A stretch of DNA of 64,000 bases, taken from positions 37,112 through 101,111 of the forward strand of contig LJSU01000035.1 in assembly GCA_001314705.1 (NCBI GenBank), written 5' to 3'. Shown piece by piece: positions 8,630 through 17,027 of this stretch; within the stretch, counting starts at the first letter, position 1; every line of letters begins with the position of its first letter. This DNA is from Rhodobacteraceae bacterium HLUCCO07 (GTDB taxonomy: Bacteria; Pseudomonadota; Alphaproteobacteria; Rhodobacterales; Rhodobacteraceae). Under the pieces are notes generated by a model. It was not told the origin of the DNA. It searched no databases and was given only the letters and a program-made list of their open reading frames with translations. A program made the translations under genes and the position numbers.

Positions 8630-10609
8630 ATGTTGCGGCTGGCTGCGTTGATTTTCTGCATTTCCGCGCTGGTCGGAACGGCCATGGCCGAACCTTCGCG
8701 CGCCCCGCGTCCGCTGGCCAGTGCCCTGCATGCCTCGGAGCGCGGCGACTGGGATCGCGCGGCCGAACTCGCCGTGCGTGACGGACCCTCAGCGATATCA
8801 CTGATCGAATGGTATCGCCTGCGCGCCGGGCGCGGCTCGCCGACCGAAATATTGGCTTTCCTCGAGGATCATGCACATTGGCCCGGGCTCGACCTCTTGC
8901 GCAGGCGCAGCGAGACTGCATTTGCCATCGCCACGGATGAGCAGGTCCTGGCCTTTTTCGACGGGCATCCACCGCAAACCGGGCGCGGTGTCCTGCGCCA
9001 TGCCCGGGCGCTTGCGGCGACGGGCGCCCTGGGCGACGCTCAGGCCGGGTTGGTCCTCGCCTGGCGCAGCTTGCACCTGGGCACTGACGAGCATCTCGAC
9101 TTCATCCTGAACCATGCGGATCTGCTTGCCCCGCATCACGAAGCGCGGCTCGACATGGCGCTGTGGCGCGGTTTGGAGAGCGATGTGCGCCTGATGCTGC
9201 CGCTCGTGGACGAGGGCTGGCGCGCGCTCGCCGAGGCGCGGCTGGGGCTGCGCGCGGGCGCGGGCGATGTCGATACCCTCATCGAAGCCGTCCCCGAGGT
9301 GTTGCAGGGCGACCCCGGACTTGCCTACGAGCGCTTCCTCTGGCGTCTCGGCAAGGGCCTGCGCGAAGAGGCCATCGCGCTCTTGCTGGAGCGCAGTGCC
9401 GCCGGCACGCTGGGCGAGCCGGACCGCTGGGCCGGGTGGCGGCGCAATCTTGCGCGCGACGAGATGCGGGAGGGCAACGCCGACCTGGCCTATCGCATCG
9501 CCACCAACCATGGTCTGACCGAGGGCGCGTCCTTTGCCGATCTGGAATGGCTGGCCGGGTATATCGCGCTTTCCCAACTGGATGATCCGGCCCGCGCACT
9601 CGCGCATTTCCGCGCTTTCACCGGCGCCGTGGACACCCCGATTTCGCTCGGTCGGGCGGGCTATTGGCTGGGCCGCACCTACGAGGCGCTGGAGGATGCC
9701 CCGACCGCGCAGGTCGCATATGCCGAAGGTGCCGAGCACCAGACAAGTTTCTACGGGCTGCTGGCGGCCGAAAAGGCCGGGGTTGCCCCGCAGACCGAAC
9801 TTGCGGGGGCCGAGTATTTCCCCGCATGGCAAGAGGCCGATTTCGCGGACAGCGACCTCGTGAAGGTGGTCGAGCTTGCTCTGGCCATGGGCAACCTGGC
9901 GCTGGCGGAATGGTTTGTCCTGCAACTCGCCGACGGCCAGGATCGCAGGACCATCGGACAGATCGGCAACATGCTCGAGGATCTGGGCGCCACCTATCCC
10001 GGGGCCGCACACCTTGCCGTGATGCTGGGCAAATCCGCGGCTGGCCGTGGGATCGTCCTGCCCGGGGCCTATTATGCGCTGCACCCGATGAAGGACATGG
10101 CCCATCCGGTGCCCACGGAACTCGCCTTGGCCATCGCGCGGCGCGAAAGCGAGTTCGACCCGGGCGTGGCCAGCGGCGTGGGCGCGCAGGGGCTGATGCA
10201 GCTCATGCCCGACACCGCGCGGGAGGTGGCGCGGGGGCTTGACCTCGATCACGATCCGGGCCGCGTGATCACCGACTGGCGCTATAACACGACGCTGGGC
10301 AGCGCCTATCTCGCCCGGCTGGCACGCCGGTTTGACGGCAATGTCGTCATGGTGTCTGCCGGGTATAACGCCGGGCCGGGCCGTCCAAGCCGCTGGATCG
10401 AAGAGCGCGGCGATCCGCGCAAGGGCGAGATCGACATGATCGACTGGATCGAGCATATCCCCTTCAGCGAAACCCGCAATTACGTGATGCGCGTGGCCGA
10501 ATCCTTGCCCGTTTACCGCGCCCGTCTGGGGCGCGATCCGCTCCCCGAACCGTTCAGCCGTGAACTGGTGGGCTCAAGCGTTCTGTCGCTCCCGCCACAG
10601 GGTGAATAG
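8630..10609 (+). CDS. slt: Soluble lytic murein transglycosylase
   Basis: Periplasmic enzyme that cleaves peptidoglycan glycan strands with 1,6-anhydro formation. 659 aa. The start at 8630 is preferred because GAGGAA is 9 nt upstream and the product opens with a signal peptide ([20 protein letters not shown]); the ATG at 8621 would leave no spacing. Residues 25-450 are a helical superhelix typical of Slt70. The C-terminal SLT domain has catalytic Glu506 in RRESEFDP, then [13 protein letters not shown] and [11 protein letters not shown]. Its last 36 bases overlap the convergent EamA gene. Confidence 0.93.
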   Translation: MLRLAALIFCISALVGTAMAEPSRAPRPLASALHASERGDWDRAAELAVRDGPSAISLIEWYRLRAGRGSPTEILAFLEDHAHWPGLDLLRRRSETAFAIATDEQVLAFFDGHPPQTGRGVLRHARALAATGALGDAQAGLVLAWRSLHLGTDEHLDFILNHADLLAPHHEARLDMALWRGLESDVRLMLPLVDEGWRALAEARLGLRAGAGDVDTLIEAVPEVLQGDPGLAYERFLWRLGKGLREEAIALLLERSAAGTLGEPDRWAGWRRNLARDEMREGNADLAYRIATNHGLTEGASFADLEWLAGYIALSQLDDPARALAHFRAFTGAVDTPISLGRAGYWLGRTYEALEDAPTAQVAYAEGAEHQTSFYGLLAAEKAGVAPQTELAGAEYFPAWQEADFADSDLVKVVELALAMGNLALAEWFVLQLADGQDRRTIGQIGNMLEDLGATYPGAAHLAVMLGKSAAGRGIVLPGAYYALHPMKDMAHPVPTELALAIARRESEFDPGVASGVGAQGLMQLMPDTAREVARGLDLDHDPGRVITDWRYNTTLGSAYLARLARRFDGNVVMVSAGYNAGPGRPSRWIEERGDPRKGEIDMIDWIEHIPFSETRNYVMRVAESLPVYRARLGRDPLPEPFSRELVGSSVLSLPPQGE

Positions 10610-11440
10610 CCCCGCGCCCACGATCAGCCCGGCCCCCAGCGCCACGTTCAGTTTCACCACCTCGCCAAAGATCATCACCCCGATCACCGAGGCAAAGACC
10701 AGTTGCAGATAGGCAAAGGGCTGCACCGCGCTGGCCTCGGCCACCTCGTAGGTCTTGATCAACAGCCAGTGGCCCAGGGCGCCGGTGATGCACAGAATCC
10801 CCATCCATGCCCAGTCGCCGGCGATCATCGGCTCCCATGACCAGATGCCGATCAGGGTCATCATGATTGCCCCCATCGTGCCGGTCCAGAAGAACGACGT
10901 GGCCGTGCTGTCGCGCCGCGCCGCAAACCGCGTCAGCAGCCCGTAAAGGGCAAACAGCAGGGCGGCCGCCAGCGGCACCACCGCCTCGACGGCGAACACC
11001 CCGAAGCCCGGGCGCAGGATGATCAGCACGCCCACGAACCCCACCGCGATTGCGACCCAGCGCCGCCAGCCGACACGCTCGCCGAGGATCGGGCCGGAAA
11101 GCGCCGCGATCAAAAGCGGATAACAGGTAAAGACCGCGTGGCTCTCGACCAGGCCGAGCAGGGTAAAGGCAAGGATCATCACGCAGATTTCCGTGGCCAG
11201 AAGCAGCCCGCGAAAGATCTGCAGGAAGGGCTGCGTCGTGGCGGCGGCGGCGCCGATCCCGCCCGCCTTGCGCCGGGCCACGGCGATGACGAAGGCAGCA
11301 AAGAACCAATAGCGGATCATCACCACCATCAGCACGTTGTATTCCCCGGCAAGGTGCCGCGAAATCCCGTCCTGCGCCGCGAAAACGAAGGTGGTCGCGA
11401 CTATCAGGAGAATGCCGAGGCGGGTGTTCTGCTCGGTCAT
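10574..11440 (-). CDS. DMT/EamA-family transporter
   Basis: Inner-membrane protein of 288 aa with two EamA repeats of five helices each (about 10-145 and 155-285), the drug/metabolite exporter fold. Conserved features: Gln-Asp-Gly near the end of helix 1 and the ALSGPILGERVGW loop closing the first repeat, echoed by FGEVVKLNVALGAGLIV in the second. Begins one base after the stop of mnmD on the same strand, with GAGGATG upstream, so the two are probably cotranscribed. The substrate is unknown. The 3' end is antisense to slt. Confidence 0.88.
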   Translation of the reverse strand: MTEQNTRLGILLIVATTFVFAAQDGISRHLAGEYNVLMVVMIRYWFFAAFVIAVARRKAGGIGAAAATTQPFLQIFRGLLLATEICVMILAFTLLGLVESHAVFTCYPLLIAALSGPILGERVGWRRWVAIAVGFVGVLIILRPGFGVFAVEAVVPLAAALLFALYGLLTRFAARRDSTATSFFWTGTMGAIMMTLIGIWSWEPMIAGDWAWMGILCITGALGHWLLIKTYEVAEASAVQPFAYLQLVFASVIGVMIFGEVVKLNVALGAGLIVGAGLFTLWRERQNA

Positions 11441-11441
11441 C

Positions 11442-12107
11442 TCAGGGCATCCTCGCGGTGGTCATGTGGCGTTTGCGGCCAAAACCGGGGCGGCGCGTCA
11501 CCTCGAACCCGGCGGCTTGCAGCGCGCGGCGCACATGCCCCGCGGCGGTATAGGTCGCCGCCGTGCCCCCCGGCGCGGTATGCGCGGCCACCGCCTGCAT
11601 CAGGTCTGCCCCCCAGAGTTCCGGGTTCCGTGCGGGTGAGAACCCGTCGAGAAACCACGCATCGGCCCGCCCCGGCCAGTGCGGAAGCGTTTCGCGGGCG
11701 TCGCCCTTGATCATCTCGAAGCGCAGATCGGGCAAGTCGACCACTGGACCTGATCCGAGCGCATCAAGAATTTCGACGCTTTCCTCCGCCAGTTCGGGAA
11801 AGGCCGAATGCGCCGCGCGCATGTCGTCAATATCCACAGGGAACGCCTCGAAGCTGGTGAAATGCAGCCGCCCGCCCTGTCCGGTCCCGCGCCAAAGCCG
11901 CCAGGTCGCCAAGAGGTTGAGCCCCGTGCCGAAGCCGAGCTCGGCCACGTGAAATCCGTCGCAGAGCCGCGCGGCAAGATCGTTGCCGTCGAGAAAGACA
12001 TGGCAGGTTTCGGCCAGCCCGTTGTCGAGGCTGTAATACGGATCGTCGAACCGGGTCGAGACCGGCACCTTGCCGTCGCGCCATTCAAGTTCCGCACTCT
12101 GGCCCAT
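11442..12107 (-). CDS. mnmD: MnmD-type tRNA wobble-uridine methyltransferase
   Basis: 221 aa, corresponding to the N-terminal methyltransferase half of E. coli MnmC. It would methylate 5-aminomethyl-2-thiouridine (nm5s2U) to mnm5s2U at tRNA position 34. Seen: the opening LEWRDGKVPVSTRFDDPYYS, DGLAETCHVFLDGNDL, the SAM loop AELGFGTGLNLL, and DAWFLDGFSPARNPELW. The FAD half is a separate divergent gene at 12173. The ATG at 12107 fits the family start; the upstream frame is Arg/Pro-rich read-through. Confidence 0.9.
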   Translation of the reverse strand: MGQSAELEWRDGKVPVSTRFDDPYYSLDNGLAETCHVFLDGNDLAARLCDGFHVAELGFGTGLNLLATWRLWRGTGQGGRLHFTSFEAFPVDIDDMRAAHSAFPELAEESVEILDALGSGPVVDLPDLRFEMIKGDARETLPHWPGRADAWFLDGFSPARNPELWGADLMQAVAAHTAPGGTAATYTAAGHVRRALQAAGFEVTRRPGFGRKRHMTTARMP

Positions 12108-12172
12108 TGCGCCCCGATCCCCTAGAACCCCCGTGACCAGCGGGACAATGAAGACAGAGGGGCGCTTTGGCA

Positions 12173-13207
12173 ATGGTCGACGTGACGATCCGCGGGGCGG
12201 GCATTTTCGGCCTCTCCATCGCGTGGGAATGCCTCGCGCGTGGTGCGACCGTGCGCGTGGTCGATCCGAACGGGCCGGGGGCCGGGGCCTCGGGCGGCGT
12301 GGTCGGGGCACTGGCGCCGCATGTGCCGGAAAACTGGAACGACAAGAAGGCGTTTCAACTGCAAAGCCTGCTGGCAGCCGAGGAATTCTGGGCCGGCGTC
12401 GAGACGACCGGCGGGCTCTCACCCGGTTTCGCGCGCCTCGGGCGGCTCCAGCCGGTGCCCGATGAGCACACGCGCGCGCTGGCCCATGCACGCGAGGAAA
12501 CCGCCCGTGAGCTATGGCAGGGCCGGGCCGAATGGCGGGTGGTCGCCGCAGACACCACCGCTGACTGGGCGCCGCACAGCCCTACCGGCTGGCTCATCCA
12601 CGACACGCTTGCCGCGCGCATCCATCCGCGCCAGGCGGTTCGCGCGCTCGTGGCCGCGATCCGCGCGAAAGGCGGTGAGGTCACGGCAAGGGCAGGCGAC
12701 GAGGGCGTGGTGATCTGGGCCGCGGGCGCATGGGATCTCGACCGGATCAGCACCGCGCTCGGGCGCATGGTGGGCAATGGCGTCAAGGGGCAGGCCGCAC
12801 TATTTGCGCTCGATGCACGCGACCGGCCACAGGTCTTTGCCGACGGCGTTCACATCGTGCCGCACGCCGATGGCACCGTGGCCGTCGGCTCCACCAGCGA
12901 ACGCGATTTCGAGCGCCCCGAAAGCACGGATGAACGGCTCGACGCGGTGATCGCCCGGGCCATTGCCGCCATGCCCGTGCTCTCGGGTGTGCGGATCATC
13001 GAGGCATGGGCCGGTCTGCGTCCCCGCGCCAAGAGCCGCGCGCCGATCCTGGGCCGCCACCCGCTCGCCCCGGATCAGTTCATCGCCAATGGCGGGTTCA
13101 AGATCGGTTTCGGCATGGCCCCCGGCGTGGCGCGCGCCATGGCCGACCTCGTGCTCGACGGGCGCGATACCATCCCCGATGGGTTCCGCCCCGAAGCGTC
13201 GCTCTGA
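12173..13207 (+). CDS. FAD oxidoreductase, MnmC C-terminal-domain type
   Basis: 344 aa DAO-family flavoprotein. Seen: the dinucleotide fold IRGAGIFGLSIAWECL with Asp at the end of beta-2 (VVDPNGPGAGASGG), GRLQPVP, and the C-terminal WAGLRPRAKSRAPILG and NGGFKIGFGMAPG. This matches the half of MnmC that removes carboxymethyl from cmnm5s2U in tRNA. It lies 65 bp from the divergent mnmD, which supports that role; a glycine-oxidase-like activity is the alternative. The ATG at 12173 is preferred over the TTG at 12167 because AGAGGGG sits about 10 nt before it. Confidence 0.8.
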   Translation: MVDVTIRGAGIFGLSIAWECLARGATVRVVDPNGPGAGASGGVVGALAPHVPENWNDKKAFQLQSLLAAEEFWAGVETTGGLSPGFARLGRLQPVPDEHTRALAHAREETARELWQGRAEWRVVAADTTADWAPHSPTGWLIHDTLAARIHPRQAVRALVAAIRAKGGEVTARAGDEGVVIWAAGAWDLDRISTALGRMVGNGVKGQAALFALDARDRPQVFADGVHIVPHADGTVAVGSTSERDFERPESTDERLDAVIARAIAAMPVLSGVRIIEAWAGLRPRAKSRAPILGRHPLAPDQFIANGGFKIGFGMAPGVARAMADLVLDGRDTIPDGFRPEASL

Positions 13208-13210
13208 GGT

Positions 13211-14017
13211 TCAGACCTCGGCCTCGGCCTGCATGCATTGCCGCCCGTCCGGCCCGCGCACCCAAAGCGCATGGCCCTTCCGGCAGAGCGTCGCGGTTTC
13301 ATGGTGCAAAAGCGGTGCGGTGGCCCGGAACGTGAACCCGCTGAGCGGGCCAAGCGCGTCCTGCGCCATCAGCATCAGAAGCTGCGCCAGAAGCGGGCCA
13401 TGCACGACAAGCCCGTCATAGCCCTCGACCTCGCGGGCATAGCGTTCGTCGTAATGGATGCGGTGGCCGTTGAAGGTCAGCGCGGAATAGCGAAACAGCA
13501 TCGTTGAATCGAATGTCACATCCGTCGCTTGCTCTTCCCCCATGGGTGCAGCGGGCGGCGTGGGGCGAGGCCGGCCCTTTTCCGGGTCTTGCCGGTAAAC
13601 CAGATCCTGCCATTCGGTCACGCACAGCGCGCCGGCCTGCCAGATCTCGTGGCGCAGCGTGACAAAGGCCAGTGGACCGCTCCGCCCGCTCTTGCGGTTG
13701 GTGGTTTCCACGGCGCTTCTTTTCTCGGCGGCCACGCCTGAGACAAGCGGTGCATGAAACCGCAATCGCCCGCCGGCCCACATCCGGCGCGGCAGGCCCA
13801 TGTCGGGAATGAGGCCGATGCCCGTGCGCGGATGACCGTCACGCCCGAGCTCTTGCGTTGGCCGGGCGTCCCAGAAATAGAGCTGGTGAAAGAAGGGTGG
13901 CATCTGTGCGCCCGCCTCGATGTCCTGCGCGCGCCCCAGAAGCGCCAGCATCGCCGCGGCGCGGGCCGGGTCGATGACGTCGCCTTGGCGATCCATGTGG
14001 GGAGTGTCAGGCTGCAT
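13211..14017 (-). CDS. Hot-dog (MaoC/HTD2-like) acyl-CoA hydratase
   Basis: 268 aa with two hot-dog folds, resembling mesaconyl-C4-CoA hydratase and mitochondrial HTD2. Seen: LPRRMWAGGRLRF, TLRHEIW, QDLVYRQ, and the catalytic-type stretch FRYSALTFNGHRIHYDERYA followed by LVVHGPLLAQLL, where Asn/His are the usual active residues. Likely adds or removes water on a branched or dicarboxylic acyl-CoA. It ends 3 bp from the convergent FAD oxidoreductase and starts 18 bp after the CapD-like gene. No pathway partner is adjacent, so the substrate is open. Confidence 0.75.
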   Translation of the reverse strand: MQPDTPHMDRQGDVIDPARAAAMLALLGRAQDIEAGAQMPPFFHQLYFWDARPTQELGRDGHPRTGIGLIPDMGLPRRMWAGGRLRFHAPLVSGVAAEKRSAVETTNRKSGRSGPLAFVTLRHEIWQAGALCVTEWQDLVYRQDPEKGRPRPTPPAAPMGEEQATDVTFDSTMLFRYSALTFNGHRIHYDERYAREVEGYDGLVVHGPLLAQLLMLMAQDALGPLSGFTFRATAPLLHHETATLCRKGHALWVRGPDGRQCMQAEAEV

Positions 14018-14035
14018 CGGGCGCAGGATACGGCC

Positions 14036-15940
14036 TCACGGATGTGTCGGCAACAGATCCTGGCGGGGCTGCGTTTCGATCTCCTTCTTCGTTTCCTCGA
14101 AACGCTCCACCCATTTTGCGATGACTGCGCGCGCCGCCTCGCAATCCTGCCTTTCGATAGCCATGCGCAGATCCTTGAGTGCATTGGCCATTTCAAGCTC
14201 GCTCAGGAAACTTTCATGCGCGCGCATGATCTTCTGATGCGGCGTGGTCAGCATATCGGGTGAAATCAGCAATTCCTCGTGCAGTTTTTCACCCGGCCGC
14301 AAGCCGATCTCGATGATCTCGATGTCACCGTCGGGGTTTTCCTCGTCCTTGACCGTCAGGCCCGATCCTTCGATCATCTGGCGCGCCAGTTTCCGGATTG
14401 CGATCGGTTCGCCCATGTCGAGAACAAAGACATCCCCGCCGCGCGAGAACGAAGCGGCCAGAAGCACCAGACGCGCAGCCTCGGACATGGTCATGAAATA
14501 GCGGGTAACCTCGCCATGGGTAAGGGTGACGGGGCCGCCACGGGCGATCTGTTCCTCGAAAAGCGGGATGACCGAACCGGATGATCCCAGGACATTGCCG
14601 AAACGCACCATGGAAAACCGCGTCTTGTCGGATCGCGTGGCAAGATCCTGCACCACCAGTTCGGCCAGTCTTTTCGAGGCGCCCATCACGTTTGTCGGGC
14701 GCACTGCCTTGTCCGACGAAACCAGGATGAAATGCTCGACCCGCGCCGCGCGCGCGGCATCCGCCATGATCTTGGTTCCGAACACGTTGTTGTCCAGCCC
14801 GGCGATCTCGTTATCTTCCACGATCGTGACGTGCTTGTAGGCGGCCGCGTGCAGCACGACCTCGACCTCGTGCTCGGTAAGCGTCTTGTCCACCAGCGAC
14901 CGATCGCAGACCGAACCCAGAACGGCCGTGATCGGAAGATCACCGGCGAGGTTGGCCAGTTCCTTCGTGACGTTGTAAAGCGCAAGTTCCGAGTGATCGA
15001 GGAGAACGAGGCGTGCGGGTTTGCAGGCAATCAGCTGCCGGCAAAGTTCCGATCCGATAGAACCACCTGCACCCGTGATCATGATGCTGCGGCCGGAATA
15101 GGTGTCCGATACGGTCGGCAATTCTTTTTCGAGTCGATTGCGGCCGAGCAGGTCGTCAAGCGAAACCGGTGTCACGCGCGCGCCGATGTCGCCACTGTTG
15201 ATCATCGCGGCGAACGAGGGCAGCGAGTGAACCTCACATCCCATGAGACGAAGTCGATGCGAGATGCGCGCCTGTTCCGTCTGCGGGGCAGATGGCATCG
15301 CCAGGACCACCCTGTCGATGCGGCGTTCCGCGATAAGTTCAGGAATCTTTGTCGCCGCATAGACCGGCAAGCCGGAAATCACGAGGCTCTGCAAGGTCGG
15401 GTTGTCATCGACGAAAGCAACCGGTTCAACCTTGTCATCGGTTCTGAGGGCGGCGGCAAGTTGCTGACCTGTCTGCCCGGCTCCGTAAAGGAGCACCCGC
15501 GCGCGGTTCTTGCCCCGGCGGTAGATCTGGACGAGGATCTGCCGCAAGAGCAGCCGGGTGGCAACGCCGGCGATCATGAGGACCATCGTGAAAATCAGAA
15601 TGGTCTCCATGTTCACGGGATACCCGAAAAGCGGGTTCAGGATGGCAGCCAGGCCCCCGATGGCCGTTGCATAGATCGCTGTCCGTGCAATGCCTTGAAC
15701 TTCAAAGGCGTTGAGCTTGATCCGGGTGAGCCCGAGTGAGTGCGAGAGCGCCACGGCAAAAACGATCAGGACCAGCGAAAGCGGCAAGATCGTCGTGGCA
15801 AGGTGCCAGTCGGCCTTTATCGCGGCATTCAACAGCACGGATGCGGCCAACGCGATCGGGATCAGGAACGCATCGACAATCATGAAGATCACGCGCTTTT
15901 GCTTGCGTGTCAAAGACGTGACCAGGTCATAGAAAGCCAT
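14036..15940 (-). CDS. FlaA1/CapD-type membrane nucleotide-sugar 4,6-dehydratase
   Basis: 634 aa. The N-terminus has four membrane helices (about 20-130), then a CoA-binding-like Rossmann domain (VLLYGAGQTGQQLAAAL), then an extended SDR domain with the NAD loop ITGAGGSIGSELCRQ and the variant active site SSDKAVRPTNVMGASKR. Met replaces the usual Tyr of YxxxK, as is normal in WbpM/FlaA1 enzymes. These convert UDP-GlcNAc-type sugars to 4-keto-6-deoxy forms for polysaccharide or glycan synthesis. The ATG at 15940 has GGGGGA upstream; the ATG at 16003 would add 21 residues with poor ribosome-binding spacing. No other polysaccharide genes are adjacent. Confidence 0.87.
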   Translation of the reverse strand: MAFYDLVTSLTRKQKRVIFMIVDAFLIPIALAASVLLNAAIKADWHLATTILPLSLVLIVFAVALSHSLGLTRIKLNAFEVQGIARTAIYATAIGGLAAILNPLFGYPVNMETILIFTMVLMIAGVATRLLLRQILVQIYRRGKNRARVLLYGAGQTGQQLAAALRTDDKVEPVAFVDDNPTLQSLVISGLPVYAATKIPELIAERRIDRVVLAMPSAPQTEQARISHRLRLMGCEVHSLPSFAAMINSGDIGARVTPVSLDDLLGRNRLEKELPTVSDTYSGRSIMITGAGGSIGSELCRQLIACKPARLVLLDHSELALYNVTKELANLAGDLPITAVLGSVCDRSLVDKTLTEHEVEVVLHAAAYKHVTIVEDNEIAGLDNNVFGTKIMADAARAARVEHFILVSSDKAVRPTNVMGASKRLAELVVQDLATRSDKTRFSMVRFGNVLGSSGSVIPLFEEQIARGGPVTLTHGEVTRYFMTMSEAARLVLLAASFSRGGDVFVLDMGEPIAIRKLARQMIEGSGLTVKDEENPDGDIEIIEIGLRPGEKLHEELLISPDMLTTPHQKIMRAHESFLSELEMANALKDLRMAIERQDCEAARAVIAKWVERFEETKKEIETQPRQDLLPTHP

Positions 15941-16244
15941 CTTGTCCCCCGGTTCTTCAGGCGCGGCGAAGTCGAAACCCTGGAAAGGATCACGACGCCG
16001 CATCCTGATACAATCCGAACCCTGTCCGAATTGTCAGCCCAATTCCTTTGATCCGATAACGATTCGCTATTCTGTCCGGGACCAATTTAGGCGTTTGCAC
16101 ATGATATGGGCAAGGTAAGGTATTCAGATCGCGCGAAAAGACGCCCGCCTGACGGTTCCGCGCCGCCTTCATGTGCGAAAGCCCGACAGTCACGGCGCGT
16201 CGGGTCGCCATCGGCCATGCCGGGTCTGCGCCTTCAGAATCCGG
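15941..16244. other. 304-bp gap before caiD; leader of the CapD-like gene
   Basis: No gene is supported. The left part is more A/T-rich than its surroundings and holds a possible minus-strand promoter, TTGCCC (complement of 16108-16113) and TAAATT (complement of 16084-16089) with 18 nt between. The right part, next to the end of caiD, shows nothing recognisable. Confidence 0.5.
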
Positions 16245-17027
16245 TCATTTCCCCTTCCAGACCGGGTCGCGCTTTTCGGCAAAGGCGCGCGCGCCCTCGA
16301 TCTGGTCTTCGGAGGAATAAAGCCTGTCCACCGTCGCCAGTTGCCGCTTGGTGACGCGGTTCATTGCATCCTGGAACTTGGAATCCTCGGCGTCCCGCAC
16401 GATCTGCTTGATCGCGGCATAGACCAGCGGCGGCCCGGATGCCAGCAGGCGCGCCATTTCCCATGCCTTGTCGTTCAGTTGATCGGCCGGGTGAACATGG
16501 TTGACCATGCCCCAGCGATGCGCCTCCTCGGCATCGAGCCAGCGCCCGGTCAGCAGCATTTCCATCGCGATATGATAGGGGATGCGCTTGGGCAGCTTGA
16601 TGCTGGCGGCATCCGCGACCGTCCCCGACCGGATCTCGGGCAGGGCAAAGCTGGCATGATCGGCGGCAAGGATGATGTCGGCCGACAGCGCCCATTCCAG
16701 CCCCCCGCCGCAACAGATACCATTCACCGCCGCGATCACCGGCTTGCCCAGGTCGCGCAATTCCTGCAACCCGCCAAAGCCGCCGACCCCGTAATCCCCG
16801 TCCACGGCATCCCCGTCCGCCGCGCCTTTCAGATCCCAACCGGGGCAGAAGAACTTGTCGCCCGCCCCGGTTATGATCGCCACGCGCAACTCCGGGTCAT
16901 CGCGGAACTCGGCGAACACGTCGCCCATGAGGCGCGATGTGGCAAGGTCGATGGCATTGGCCTTGGGCCGGTCGAGCGTCACCATCAGGATGTGGTCTTC
17001 GCGGTGGGTCTTGATCGGGTCGGTCAT
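16245..17027 (-). CDS. caiD: Carnitinyl-CoA dehydratase-type enoyl-CoA hydratase
   Basis: 260 aa crotonase. It is strikingly close to E. coli CaiD at both ends: VTLDRPKANAIDLATSRLMG, LRVAIITGAGDKFF, GWDLKGAA, and the terminal EDQIEGARAFAEKRDPVWKG. The oxyanion-hole strand is AAVNGICCGGGLEWALSADI and the second acidic segment ALPEIRSGTVADA. Expected reaction: hydration of crotonobetainyl-CoA or a similar enoyl-CoA. The start overlaps the stop of the upstream acyl-CoA ligase (ATGA). Together with the dehydrogenase and divergent regulator this looks like a carnitine/betaine-type catabolic unit; the true substrate is inferred. Confidence 0.85.
   Translation of the reverse strand: MTDPIKTHREDHILMVTLDRPKANAIDLATSRLMGDVFAEFRDDPELRVAIITGAGDKFFCPGWDLKGAADGDAVDGDYGVGGFGGLQELRDLGKPVIAAVNGICCGGGLEWALSADIILAADHASFALPEIRSGTVADAASIKLPKRIPYHIAMEMLLTGRWLDAEEAHRWGMVNHVHPADQLNDKAWEMARLLASGPPLVYAAIKQIVRDAEDSKFQDAMNRVTKRQLATVDRLYSSEDQIEGARAFAEKRDPVWKGK

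Noticed and set aside
8798-10456. Minus-strand open reading frame of about 550 codons
   Set aside because: Antisense to slt, which has signal peptide and catalytic motifs.
13205-13222. Short GAGGT/ACCTC hairpin between convergent genes
   Set aside because: Five-base stem without a T-run; too weak to call a terminator.
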